Shown: piece after piece, positions 1 through 11,198 of the stretch | Layout: every line of letters begins with the position of its first letter | Position numbering within the stretch: position 1 is the stretch's first letter | NCBI GenBank assembly: GCA_963693085.1 | Contig: OY856414.1 | Span: forward strand, 262,350,001 to 262,414,000 | DNA: 64,000 nt | Direction: 5' to 3' | Source: Alisma plantago-aquatica | Taxonomy: Eukaryota > Streptophyta > Magnoliopsida > Alismatales > Alismataceae | Translations under genes and position numbers: made by a program | The notes under the pieces: model-generated | Databases searched by the model: none | What the model saw: the letters and a program-made list of their open reading frames with translations, nothing else | What the model was told of the DNA's origin: nothing

Positions 1-628
1 CAAGAGGCAGTTCTGGACAAGCATCAAGGACAGAACTTGCTATGGCCTCGTCTTCAGTAGAAGGAAGGATTTCCTCCTCTTCATCATTCGGAAAACCCAC
101 AGCCTTGCGAAGAGAAACGACTTTGGTCTGTTCCATAATGTCTACAGCCATTGTCCCCTTCTCTACCTTGGTCATTACATGAGCCATATCTAGAAATGGC
201 TTCCCTAGATAAAGAGAAATATTCTGATCAAAGTGTTCCACCATGCGGCACTGCTCCTTTGTTTTTTATTGTGTTGTGCTTGGGGGCATAACCATTTCAA
301 ACCGGTCATCAGCGATACCCAATGTCAAACGACCTCTTCCCATCTTGAGTATCATATCTGCGATAGCTTGGAAGGGTCTTCCAAGGAGTAGCTCATTTCC
401 TTGTTCATCCTGCATTTCCATTACCACAAAGTCTGCTGGAAATACAAACTGGTCAACTTTAACCAAAACATCCTCGCAAATACCGTACAGCTTCACCACA
501 GAATTGTCCACCAAATGAATCGTCATATTGCTATGTCTTGATTCTTTCAGTCCAAGCTTCTTGAACGTAGAGAGAGGCATCAAATTTATACTTGCCCCTG
601 AATCACACAGTGCTTCGCCGAATTTCAC
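1..628 (-). pseudogene. Ath-1 aspartic protease and downstream linker (partial)
   Basis: Retropepsin-like protease that would cut the Gag-Pol polyprotein. The active-site motif reads C-D-S-G-A-S-I-N-L-M-P near the N-terminal end (about 595-625), followed by the second conserved strand L-V-D-N-S and a late L-L-L-G-R-P-F motif, all in the order usual for Athila and Tat proteases. The ORF closes at 266, but another frame stays open to base 1 with the G-K-P-F-L-D linker wording and an acidic stretch, so at least one frameshift is present near 250-270. The reverse transcriptase should follow beyond the window. Not functional as it stands. Confidence 0.75.
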
Positions 629-674
629 TTTACCGATGTAACATGAAATATTGAAGCAGCCCGGATCCTACCTT

Positions 675-2273
675 TTAGGTGGGCAATGTACCCAAGATGA
701 AAGCACTCACCTGCTCCTTAAGAACTACGACCTCAGTATCAGGAATCTTCCTCTTCTTTGTGATTATGTCCTTCAGAAACTTGCTGTAAGAGGGTATATG
801 TTCTATTGCTTCTAAAAGTGGAATGTTGACAGAAAGTTTGCTAAAGCTATCTAGGAACTTCTTGAACTGAGCGTCCACTTTCCTGGCTTTCAAACTATTT
901 GGATAGGGGACTGGGACAGTTTGTGCCCTCTGATGTGGCGGCACATATGGTGTCCTCTTCACTGTCTCCTCCTCGGCAATGGCATCTGATGTAACATCTT
1001 CTACCACATCCTCTATCGGCTCTATGATTGGAATCATAACCTCCTCTGTGGTCTCACCTGTGATTTCTGGTTGGGGTGTGCTTAGTTCATCGGCCCTGGG
1101 GTTTAAAATCTTCTTGCCACTCCGTAGCAGAATTGCCTTAGCTTGTTGGTTTCCTCCTGGAATGTTTGTGTTTCTGGGAAAACCTTGTTGTGTTGGCTTC
1201 TTCAGATTTGCTATCTCAGCTGCCATCTGTGCCAAAGATGTCTCTATAGTCCTCAACTGAGCCCCATGACTTTGTAAGGTCTGCCCAAATTGATTCATAA
1301 ATTCTCCTTGTTGCTTAATCTATTGACCAAACGTGCTCATGAGTTCTTGATTCTGCTTGATTACTTGGTTGAACAACTCATTGCTCTTATCCTATGGCAA
1401 CGGTTGGGGATTTGCATCAGGGTCCTGCAAGAAATTATTTGGATCCTTCCATGAAAATTTCTTATCTTTCCTCCAAGAATAGTCGTTGTTTCTGTACCCG
1501 TACTATTGGCGCATAAATTTCACTTGAGCTTCATCCTCAGATTATGCATATTCTTTTGCAATTAGTTTCTTGGCTAGAAGGTCCATCTTCTCATTCAGCT
1601 CCTTGATGGCCTTTGACTCACCTGCAGCTCAAACATGCTCCACTGCGTCTCTGTCGCCCCAAGATTGCTTTTTGGCCATATTCTTCAAAATTTCCCAACA
1701 CCTTGTGCCTGTGTTGTTTAGGAAGAACACCGAACATATGGAATCTAGGTTACTTCTATCATGCTCAGAAAGATAAAAATAGAAAATCTTGACTTGTTTT
1801 TCCTTGTCAAGCCCATGATGTGGGCACCTCCTCAACATTATCTGGAAACGTTCCCAGGTCTCAGAATAAGTCTCCTCGGCCTTCTGGCTGAAATTATGGA
1901 TCTTCCATACCAGATTGTTGGTCTTATCAGGTGGAAAGAACCTCTTGAAGAACACCTCGATCATCTGGTCCCATGTTTCAACGGTCTCATTGTCCAGGTT
2001 ATGCAGTCATTCATGTGCATTACCTACCAGCGAGATGGGGAACAACTTCAGGTAAAGTGTCTCCTATGGAAATCTATCAATCTTGATCATATTGCAGTTT
2101 TCCACAAATGTGCTGATGTGTGCGATAGGGTCCTCATTCTTCAGCCCGTGGAATGCTTGAGACTTGACCAGGTTGATTAGTGTCAGGTCAATTTTATAGG
2201 TTGGAATGTTAACTGTCAACTTTTTTATTGGCCCCTTTGATGTTGATGAAGAAGAAGCCTTTATCTTCTCCAT
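675..2273 (-). pseudogene. Ath-1 gag (degenerate)
   Basis: Remains of an Athila-type Gag. The 2064-2273 part carries the N-terminal capsid region (it reads H-G-L-K-N-E-D-P-I-A-H-I-S-T-F), 1629-1964 carries the core retrotransposon-gag region including the C-P-H-H-G-L signature typical of Athila capsids, and 675-1298 holds the Q-rich/coiled linker leading to the protease. Stops and frameshifts separate the three blocks (for example around 1300-1630 and 1965-2063). No clean CCHC knuckle is visible. Order and orientation agree with the primer-binding site just upstream on this strand. Confidence 0.75.
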
Positions 2274-2574
2274 ATTGTCTGTTCTTCTGCCATGGCTTCT
2301 GGTTCAGAGTCGGAATATGTATGCTCAAGTTGATCTTGAGTGTTGTTATCCTCTTCGTTTGACCCAAGCGGTGGAGCCTCTGGTGACGGTTGTGTGTAGT
2401 CTGCGCTACACGTCCTCACCATGCACTTGTACCTGTAGGGTAATAAGTTTGATTCAATACAGTGCTAGACAATTTCTCCATATGAAAGATAAACAATGAA
2501 TTACAAAAATAATAATAAAAAAATGTGGCCTAGAGTGGCCGCTTGTAGCACTCGTAGTGCCGACAATTGTCGTG

Positions 2575-2592
2575 TCCCCGGCAACGGTGCCA
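2575..2592 (-). promoter_or_regulatory. Ath-1 primer-binding site (tRNA-Asp type)
   Basis: On the minus strand it reads TGGCACCGTTGCCGGGGA, complementary to the 3' end of plant tRNA-Asp with one mismatch. It starts six bases after the LTR end at 2599, as expected for minus-strand cDNA priming. Confidence 0.88.
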
Positions 2593-2598
2593 AAAACT

Positions 2599-3047
2599 TG
2601 ACATGATTTTACCGTGTGTATAATGCAAGTGCACGTGTCAATGTAGTATAGGCCTTTGTGAGGCCCGAGTCAAACTCAGGGACACTGAACTGTCGGTGGA
2701 CTACTACTAACTGTTCGCAATCATCTAGACCGATTAAAAAGGTTTAAGAGTTGATTAAAAAGAAAATAAAAATAAAAGAAAACAAAGCAATCGATTAAAT
2801 GTTGAGTTTAATCAATTTAGATGGAAATCTTTAGGATTGCGGTTTCACCGCGGGTTCTCATTGTATGAATTTCCAAATAGTTCAACAAGTTCATCTCTCA
2901 ATTAAGGTAGTGGCATGTAGTCAGAATTGTTCACTATCATGATACAATTCACTACCTAAATCTAGGTCGGTTCCACCGTTGTAGTAACCTATACCCTAAA
3001 TTAGGTGCATTAGAATCGACCTCTGGGTGTCCACCATTAACCGTAAA
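2599..3047 (-). repeat. Ath-1 5' LTR, 3' portion (R/U5 end)
   Basis: The LTR end next to the primer site; in plus orientation it begins TGACATGATT. It includes the C(T/C)CAGGGAC type region common at the U5 end of Athila LTRs. The inner boundary is set by a 15-bp sequence (3031-3045) that occurs inverted at 7215-7229, where the 5' part of the LTR copy at 6208 stops. Joined in thought with 6208-7227 it would give an LTR of about 1.47 kb. Confidence 0.65.
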
Positions 3048-4619
3048 TCTAGGTCACTTAAGACATGAAATTGCAATCATTGTATGCCAACCTTCATTCC
3101 TCCTCCACTGGGATCGATTCCTTGTCTGAGGATTGTCCATCCTTCCACGGAGGTCCGGAAGGTATACGAGGAACTGTTGAAGAGGAAGATCGAGCCGACC
3201 CAATATGTTGATCGGGACATGGTTCGTTACCTTGGGTTCGAGCTCAATCTTGCCTACATCCTCAAGGGGCAGGCAAAGCATACGACCAGGAGGCCCGACG
3301 AGTTGGAGTATCATGCTGACGGTCAATTGTTCTTCGGCGAGTGGCCGACATACAAGGAGCTCGTGGCAAAGTTCATGGCATCATTGGATATCAATGTTGT
3401 GCCCAATGACTTGATCGCCACTGACAGAGAGTGGAAGAAAGGGTGTATGTCCTTCAGACTCTACAGCAAAAATTACACCCTCACTCTCGACCAGTTCAAT
3501 TCTGTGTATAATTGGTATCGTGACGATTACCAAAACCGGAGGCCGGACAACCAGACTGATTACGACGACATCTTCGCCAAGCTGGTGACTGCGTCTCCCG
3601 ATAAGTTTGTGAGCTACCACAACACTGTTGTAGCCGACTTCGAGCATCCCTTTGTGTGGATTCTACACCGCATGCTCTGTATGACGTTGTTTGCTCGTGG
3701 CGATCTGTCTCTTAGCAAATTCCAAGAGACGGATTTATTCTTTCTGTATAAATTTTTGAAGTGTGAGGAGTGCAACTGGGCCGCGTTCTTTTTGAGGCGT
3801 GTGTTGGTAGTGAAGAGGAGTACGCAGAAGGCTCCTATATACTTTGGAGGGCTCATCACACCGCTGGCCCATTACCTTGGGTTGGAGTTTTCCTAGCTTA
3901 CTCCACTTTCCAATAGGAACAAGGTCAACCTCCATCATCTGCACTGCTCCAACCTCCTCCTGCTCCGTGATGGCTTGGATTATGCACATTGACATGTCAA
4001 TCACGAATATCAAGAATGTGTGCTTCCTGACCCCGTCTTCATCATCAAGGGAGCTCAGCATTTCCTGTGGCCTATCATTGCCATCGATGACTCTGATGAA
4101 GACGACGGTGATGATGACAATAATGATGAAGGTGACGAGCATGAAGAGGAAGAGGAGGCTTTCACTCCTCTTCGGGCATGAGTGGCACCCTGGAAGCATC
4201 CCCGCTTCCATCTGGGTGAATCATCCTCTTCATAGCCTTTTCCACCTCAGCCCTCTCAGCAAGGAGAGGATGCCTTTTCTATGTTGGGCATGTATATAAT
4301 ATTGTAGGATATCCAGCAGACGCAACAACGACACACGGCATCATTTGTGGATATTCAGGAGACTACCAATCGGCTCTATGTTAATCAGCAGGCCATCTAT
4401 GAGAATGAGCGCCTCCTCCTCGACAACCAACAGAATATCCATGATAGGTTGCATAGGATGGAGATTCAACAATAGCCTTTCTACAACAACTATTTGAGCT
4501 AGAATTATTTCGGGGGGTATCCTCAACCTCTGTCGATGCCCCAGTACGATCCGAGTTTTCAGGGCCAATACCCATCTTGGGACCCCACAGCCCCGTAGTA
4601 CCCGCCCCCACCTGTAGAA
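3048..4619 (+). pseudogene. Ath-1 env-position ORF2, 'putative plant transposon protein' type
   Basis: The open part (ATG at 3084, 270 codons) reads like the plant transposon-protein family (Pfam PF20167 in my recollection) that sits between integrase and the 3' LTR in Athila elements. Its biochemical role is unknown. After the stop at 3894-3896 the same frame continues with interruptions (stops near 3991 and 4180) through a very acidic D/E run at about 4081-4160 and a Q- and P-rich tail near 4300-4615, so the original protein was about 500 residues. The true N-terminus is uncertain because the inversion breakpoint lies close upstream. It is on the strand opposite to the Ath-1 gag, consistent with the inversion described for the element. 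Confidence 0.68.
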
Positions 4620-6189
4620 TGATCAATATCACTGTTCCACCTTTTAAGGTTGTTTTGACTATGAGGCCATAGTCAAATTCAAGCTTGGGGGGAGTTGAAA
4701 CAGTTTCTATCCTTTATTTTTCTTAGTTTTTATCATTTATTGCTTTGTCTTTTGTCATTTATTTTTCTTAGCTATTAGCTTCCTGTAGGATCCACACTCT
4801 ATCTAGTGTAATTGTGGATGTCTAGTGTCATGTGTCATCTTTGTGATTGTACATGGGAATCAAGGGTAAATTTGAAAAATTTTAGTGATGTGCAAGCTTG
4901 TGTTGTTCAACCTTGAGCATATGACTTGAGAAAATAATTGGGTTTGTTAACTTTAAAACAGGGAACCACAACTGTACATTCCTATGATTCATGAAGAGTG
5001 GACAGAATTGGTTGTTTGAGCCTAAACAGACCAAATGATAATGAGACCTTAATTTGAAATAAGAGAGAGAAACTTCTTAATTATTACACATGTCAGTAAG
5101 GAGGGACACATAATATTTTCTAAAGGTTCAGTCAATTAATCTTGTGATCTATCCACCCCATTGTTTTCATACTCCGCCATAAGAACTGGAAGCACATTAC
5201 GGTTTTCATCTCTTTGATTGCGTCCCATGTAGGTAGGTCTTGCATTACAACTATTCTTACATATTTTTGCATGAAAATAAAAAAAAAGATAGAGTAGTTA
5301 TAGATGCACATTATCCTTAGGTGTGTGTCATTTAATTGCATAACTATTATTTTGTAGTTGCATTCACATCTTTTGTGCATATAGTACATCATGCATCTTA
5401 TGTCTTCTGAAACATTAAAGGTGGTGAACTTGTTCCATACCCTCCAAATAGAATGCTTCAAATGCACAAGTATGTAATAAGAAGTGGGCCCGACAAATAA
5501 TTCATTGTCACCTATGAAAATAAGGGCTTAAAATTTTTTGAAAAAAAAAGTAAAAAAAAAGGAATTGAGAAGTAAGTAGGAATGAGAGGGAGAAAGGAAT
5601 ATGTTCTCACTTGCATACTAAGAAGAATAAGCACATGGTGTAGTTTTCTTAGATATTCTATCTCACCTTGAGACGAAATGATAGTGCATGCATCATTCCA
5701 CCCAAATGTAGGCATTAGGGCATTTTTATTTCCATATGCATCATTTAGATCATTTTTGTTATTTGTGCATGTTAAAACTGTATTATGCTTCCATTTCTTC
5801 CTCAGCCACCTATTCCATCCACCCGTTGCTCGAATTGGTAGGCCACCGTAATATTCTCCTCACTCATTAATACCACGAGAGCAGCTTCCATCTAGATGGT
5901 AGTTAGGACGAGCAACATAGATAGGATATCACATGATGCACCAAGTTTGGATTGGAGGATTTTATTATGTTAACTGCCTTATATGATAGTGTTCATCAAT
6001 TTGAGGTAGATATCTTTTATGGATGATTATTGTCGCCTTGAGGGTAATTATCATTATGTGGTTAGTAAGGGTCGGATTGTGAATGTATGGCGGGGATCAT
6101 TTGGTAAAGTATGTTGTGATAATCTATTCTTTAGTTGACCCTCGCAATTCTATTCTAGAGTTTTATTTCTCGAGGACGAGCAATGTTCA
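4620..6189 (+). other. Ath-1 non-coding 3' region between ORF2 and the polypurine tract
   Basis: A 1.5-kb A/T-rich stretch without a supported gene. It starts with a purine run at 4681-4695 (aagcttggggggag), which looks like a second, internal polypurine-like tract, and ends with a CTCGAGGACGAGCAA motif at about 6170, a motif also present in Ath-2 next to its polypurine tract. Long 3' untranslated regions are normal for Athila elements. Confidence 0.6.
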
Positions 6190-6207
6190 AGCTTAGGGGA
6201 GTTTGAT
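6190..6207 (+). promoter_or_regulatory. Ath-1 polypurine tract
   Basis: Reads caagcttaggggagtt directly before the LTR start TGATGCGATG. The same arrangement (GAGCAA-GTT-AAG-TTTGGGG) precedes the 3' LTR of Ath-2. It would prime plus-strand cDNA synthesis. Confidence 0.75.
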
Positions 6208-7227
6208 GCGATGATTCTGAGTCGCATTTATAGGCTTGATTTACTTGTGTTTTATGTGTTTATTGGTCACTTTGGTGGTTAATATTGCATGATTCACTTA
6301 TTCTAGTCTATAATCTCTTTCAGTATCAAACTCCTCACATTTTATCTTTTTGATCATAAATGATTATAATAATGGTTTTATCTCGGCTGATTCGGCTTTG
6401 TCTTGCAATTTCAGGAAAAATGCATATATACAACTGTCGATACCATCGGCATCCATCGATAGTATTGACACAGTCACAAGAAGATAGCCGCAAGGAGCCA
6501 CATAGAGTCGATACCATTGACTGGGAAGTCGATAGTAGCGAGATACCCTCAGGTTGCCAGTGATCAGTCAGTTGATACTATTGACACAATGGTCGATATT
6601 ATCGATGCTCTACAGCTTCAGTGTCAGAAAGGTGATAAAACTGATGCCTAAGGGTGTCGATACCATCGACCCGCGTCGATGGTATCGAGTCAGCATCAGG
6701 CATGACGACTAGAAAAGAAAGAAGGCTTGCCGATATCACGAGGGGTCGATACCATCGACCCGCGTCGATTGTATCGACACCTTCATATGATTGTTTGTTC
6801 CAGATCGGCCCGAATCCAACGGTTGTGATAATTTGGCGACCTAAATTGATGTTTATACCTAATGACGGCGGCCAAGAGTCATCTATCACGTCATTAGCCA
6901 TTGCACACATCACGAGGAGAGGAGAAGAAGAGAACAGAGCCCAGAAGCATGCCCCGACCATTCCGAGAGCCAAAGAAGACATTTTCCACCGCCCAAAGAT
7001 TGTAGATTGTGCACTCTATGCCGAGGAACGCTTGTATCTTCTCAGTTCAGGGGTTTACTTCACTCATCCATGTTTTTCTCCATGTTTCCCCTTTCTTTAT
7101 TCATGTCTTGTTCAGAGATGAACATGCGGGGCTAATCCCCTTTATCTTTAGGACCGGGAGTAGCTCGGGCAATCATTGTATGATGTTTTTATCATAGGTA
7201 TGCCGGAGATGGTGTACGGTTAATGGT
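6208..7227 (+). repeat. Ath-1 LTR, plus-oriented 5' portion with GTCGATACC motif cluster
   Basis: LTR start TGATGCGATG immediately after the polypurine tract. The first 576 bp match the inverted copy at 7228-7806 at roughly 93 percent by eye. Between about 6448 and 6780 it holds at least ten copies of a GTCGATAC(C/T) half-site and its complement, including two near-perfect dyads around a CCGCG or GCG centre. Bases 6784-7214 have no counterpart in the inverted arm. The last 15 bases are the inverted match of 3031-3045. Confidence 0.75.
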
Positions 7228-7806
7228 GGTGTCGATACCATCGACGCAGGTCAATGGTATCGACCCCTCGCGATATCGGCAAGCCTTCTTTCTTTTCTGT
7301 CATCCCGCCTGATGCTGACTCGATACCATCGACGCGAGTCGATGGTATCGACACCCTTAGGCGTCGGTTTTATCACCTTTCCGACACTGAAGTTGTAGAG
7401 TGTCGATAGTAACGACCATTGTGTCGATAGTATTGACTGACTGATTGTTGGAAACCTGTAGGTATCTCGCTACCATTGACTTCCCAGTCGATGGTATCGA
7501 CTCTGTGTGGCTCCTTGCGGCTGTCTGCCTGTGACTGTGTTGATACTATCAACGGATGTCAATGGTATCGACAGTTGTATATATGCATTTTTCCTGAAAT
7601 TGCAAGACAAAGTCGAATCAGCCGAGATAAAAACCATTATTATAATCATTTATGATCAAAAAGATAAAATGTGAGGAATTTGATACTGAAAGAGATTATA
7701 GACTAGAATAAGTGAATCATGCAATATTAACCACCAAAGTGGCCAATAAACACATAAAACACAAGTAAAACAAGCCTATAAATGTGACTCAGAATCATCG
7801 CATCAG
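7228..7806 (-). repeat. Ath-1 5' LTR, 5' portion (inverted arm)
   Basis: Reverse complement of LTR positions 1 to 579, ending in ...CATCGCATCA at 7806. It carries the same GTCGATACC dyads as the plus copy, with scattered substitutions, many of them C/T or G/A. Together with 6208-6783 it makes a long head-to-head inverted repeat with a 444-bp spacer. Confidence 0.8.
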
Positions 7807-8844
7807 AGTTCCTGGCTATGTAATCACAAGTTGGGCAGTCTATGCACCCTTTCTCGGGCGTAGACAACCCTCAAACACCCCGACAAGCAACTGACATCCA
7901 AACATAGTATGTACTGTGGTATCTGTTCTAGTGGGGTCATCCCACTTTCTTTCGTGCAGCGTTACTAAAACCCATCAATGACATGAAACCCCTCTCGAGG
8001 ATGACAAATCAACAACCTAGAATATTCTAGATACCCACTCAGGTCTAGAATATTCTGAGATGCTAGGAACAGGTGTGATCTGGGCAGAACCTGGTAGTGG
8101 GCCCAACCGTGCTGGGTTGGGCCTGGTCGTGCCCAGGTCTACGGTACTACACAGATCACCTTGAACCGTCCTCCTTTCAGATTCTGATCCAAACTACCTT
8201 CTCTTACATATTTCTACAATGAATCTCTCGATATAGGTAGAAATAGAAGTTCAAGCAAGAAAGAGATCAACCAAACTAGCAATCATAACCAGAAAGAGAA
8301 GATAGAACAAAAATATACTAGATCTGGAATAAAACTACTTACTTAAGGTAAAAGTACATAAACATGCCCAAAAGGGGCTGCATAGCCAAGAAGGAACTCA
8401 ACTAGCCATGTAACAAAGATGGAAGAACATTATTTGTACATAAACAAAGGAGAACAGTTGAATAAAGGAGGATAACAAGATATTTAGCCCGTAGAGGAGA
8501 GGTGGCTCTCACTCCTTAGCCTCCGTATAGGTTGGATCTCATCTTTGGGTCATCCTCCTTGGTCTTATGGAGTCCTTGGCCTACTTTCTCTTTGGTTTCG
8601 TCCTAAACAGCAACTTGGCGGGTGTATGGAGGTGGAAGATGGCTGGGAATGGTAGGATATGGGTGAATGGTGGTGGAAAATGACGGTGGATGGAAGCAAA
8701 CTAGAGGGAGGGACATAAGATGAGCACTTTAGCCTTTTCAAACCTTTGAACTCTCCCATGGGGCTCTGGGAACCAAGAATATGTAGAACCACAACATGGA
8801 ACCAGAAAAATCTCTAAACCCCTCTCCAGGCCACGAGGGGTGAG

Positions 8845-8854
8845 TATTTATAGG
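8845..8854 (-). promoter_or_regulatory. Frag-L TATA box
   Basis: CCTATAAATA on the minus strand, 73 bp downstream of the 18-bp repeat array. Position within the LTR (about 550 bp from its start) suits a U3 promoter. Confidence 0.55.
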
Positions 8855-8926
8855 CAAAGGCAGAAATTGGTCATGAAATCTACCTTGGTTGCTACTCTAG
8901 TCTCGGTCTGATTGTGCCAGGGTGGC

Positions 8927-9034
8927 GGTCGAGGCAGAAACCACAGTCGAGATAGACACCATGGTCGAGACATATGCCACGGTCAAGGCAGACGTCGAGT
9001 TCGAGGTAGACACCGCGGTCGAGGCAATTGTTTT
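8927..9034 (-). repeat. Frag-L 18-bp tandem array with GGTCGAG core
   Basis: Six units start every 18 bases at 8927, 8945, 8963, 8981, 8999 and 9017, each with GGTCGAG(G/A) or a one-base variant followed by CAGACACC-like sequence. The in-phase 6-residue repeat seen in translation is a by-product. The array lies upstream of the TATA box in the minus direction. Confidence 0.75.
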
Positions 9035-9402
9035 CCCTTATCCTTGGCATGACTGTGTTGGGTTGGGCACGCCTGTACTGAGCATAGTGGTCGAGAGGGT
9101 GTAGCGGCCATGACCCTTGTAGCAATCAAAACTCCTTTGTAGCGTTCATGACCTTACACCTTAGCGGGACCATCGTCTCCTAAGCTGGTGCTCAAAATGT
9201 GACGCTTGTGGGGTAGGATATGGAGAAATGAAATCTTCTTGAGTTCGGTGCTTATAGGTTCTAAAATTTTCTAGTTGAGCAACTCTATCTACAAATTACT
9301 AAAAGATAAGGACCTAGGGTTATTTTGGGCATATTAATGCTATAAGGACACAAAACCTATAAATAAATGCTTAGCATAAATGCCTGAATTTGGGTGTTAT
9401 CA

Positions 9403-11198
9403 ACTGTGTACATCGAGGAATGATTCTCCTCAAGAACCATCTTCCCTAAGCTCTCAACATATAAAACTACTATCATGTTGTGAAGACAAACTGCCCCATA
9501 ATTAGACACATGGAAGCCATCATACTTCTTATTGCCAAACTCTACCGTCATATTCAGTATCACGATATCATTATTCTGAGCATCTCTGATCTCCTGTACT
9601 AATGTAGGCTTCACCTACAACTGTGATAACAAGCGTGCCAATTAAAGAAACCTCCAACTGAATGTTTATGTGGTGAAGCGACACCAACATGTCCTGCTTA
9701 TGGCACACCAAAGCATGTACCTATATTTGTTTGTAGACGATGACAAAGATGAATTTCTATTCAAAGCATCAACTACCACATTTTCCTTCCTTGGATGATA
9801 GTCTATTGTGCAATCATAGTCCTTGATCAACTTCATCCATCTCCTCTTCCGCATGTTCAGCTCCTGCTTCAAGAAGATATACTAAAGGTCCTTGTGGTCA
9901 GTAAAGATTTGACACTTCTCTCCATACATATAGTGTCTTTAAATCTTCAAGGCACGGATCACAACTCCAAGCTCCAGATCATGTGTTGGGTAGTTCTACT
10001 TGTGTTTTTTAATCTGTCTCAAAGCAAAAGAAATCATTTTCTTATCCTAGATTAGCACTCATCCCAAGTCGTTCTTTGTAGCATCAAAAAATATGATGTA
10101 ACCTTTTCCTTGTTCTATCAGAACCAAGACCGGATCACTAGTCAATTTCCCCTTCACCAACTGGAAAGATTGATGGCACTTGTCATCCTAGACAAAAGAA
10201 ACATCTTTCCTAGTCAACTTGGTTGGGGGTAACGCTAAAACACTGAAATTCTTTATGAATCACCTATAGTAGCCTGTCAAGCCTAGGAAACTCTAGACCT
10301 CTGTTAGTGTCTTGGGTTGTTCCCACTCCATCACTAATTGTACCTTCTTTAGGTCTACACAAACACCTTTAGCATATATGATGTGACAAAAAAAGATACA
10401 TCTATCAACCAGAGCTCACATTTACTAAACTTGGCATACAACATGTGTTGCATCAACAATGTTAGTAACTGGTGAAGGTGTTTCTCATGCTACTGGTTGT
10501 TCCTGGAGTATATCAAGATATCATCAATAAACATGACCACAAACTGATCTAGATTGGGTCTAAACACCTTGTTCATGAAATCCATGAAAGTTGTTGGTGC
10601 GTTGGCTAACCCAAACGACATAACTAAAAAATTGTTGTGACCATACCTAGTCCTAAAAGCTGACTTAGGTATGTCCCCTATCTTGATCCTCAGTTGGGGA
10701 TATCTTGATCTCAAATCTATCTTGTAGAATAGGGTAGCACCTATCAACTGATCAAATAGATCATCTGTCCTTGGTAACAGATACTTGTTCTTTATCGTGA
10801 CCTTGTTCAAATGTTGGTAGTCTATGCAAAGCCTCATCGAACCGTCCTTCTTAACAAAAAACACAGAATCACCCAAAGGGAAAGTGCTTAGTCTGATGAA
10901 ACCGTTCTCTAATAACTCCTACAACTATTTCTTCAACTCCTACATCTATATTGGTGTTGTCATGTAGGGTGATTTCCCTAAGGGTTGTGTTTAAGGAACA
11001 AAGATTGATCTCAAAATCAATCTCTCTCGAAGTGGGACTACTAGGAAACTCTTCAGGAAAGACATCATCAAACTCTCACACTAACAAAAACTCCTAGATG
11101 CTAGGACTCCTCACCTTGTTATCCACAACATGTTCCAAGAAAGCCAAACACCCTTGCCTCATCAACCTCTCCACTATCATAGTTGACACCAAACACAG
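9403..11198 (-). pseudogene. Tek-A pol fragment: protease end, RT, RNase H, start of integrase
   Basis: Tekay/Del-type chromovirus Pol, decayed. In order on the minus strand: protease-RT linker (about 11170-10960, with a G-C-L-A-F-L-x-H-V-V-D wording), RT (10876-10490, with D-Y-x-x-L-N-K and an intact F-I-D-D-I-L-I-Y-S catalytic box), a disrupted stretch with many stops (10490-9880), RNase H end with Y-H-P-R-K-E-N (9872-9666) and the integrase N-terminal region (9614-9403, E-E-N-H-S-S-M-Y). It is cut at 9402 by Frag-L and at 11198 by Tek-B. The upstream gag/protease part continues at 63286. The target duplication of Tek-B here is cacag. Confidence 0.82.

Larger units (their letters stand above)
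1..7806 (-). mobile_element. Ath-1: rearranged Athila-type Ty3/gypsy element, truncated by window edge
   Basis: An Athila-type element whose 5' LTR starts at 7806 on the minus strand and whose gag and protease run off the left edge. Seen: a tRNA-Asp type primer-binding site, degenerate Athila-like gag, a protease with D-S-G-A, an env-position ORF, a polypurine tract and LTR sequence. The block 3048-7227 (ORF2, polypurine tract, first 1,020 bp of an LTR) is inverted relative to the rest, so the 5' LTR is split into 7228-7806 and 2599-3047. The 5 bases right of the LTR start are gagtt. The host sequence is the LTR fragment at 7807-9402. Lineage follows from gag and protease wording and the tRNA-Asp primer site, which is typical of Athila; the rearrangement history is inference. 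Confidence 0.8.
7807..9402 (-). mobile_element. Frag-L: LTR fragment of an unassigned retrotransposon
   Basis: On the minus strand it starts TGATAACACCC at 9402, an LTR-like terminus inserted in the integrase region of Tek-A. It has a TATA-like box and an 18-bp repeat array. No coding ORF is convincing. The 3' end of this LTR is not seen because Ath-1 is inserted at 7807 (gagtt at the junction). There is no second copy in the window, so superfamily cannot be decided. Leader region 7807-8840 is otherwise plain. Confidence 0.55.

Noticed and set aside
2206..2499. 97-codon plus-strand ORF near Ath-1 gag start
   Set aside because: Antisense shadow of gag and the primer-site leader; no domain.
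7807..9402. Frag-L as the 3' LTR of Tek-A
   Set aside because: Tek-A breaks off in the integrase N-terminus right at 9403, without the rest of integrase or a polypurine tract, so this is an insertion or deletion junction rather than the natural element end. A deletion joining them cannot be fully excluded.
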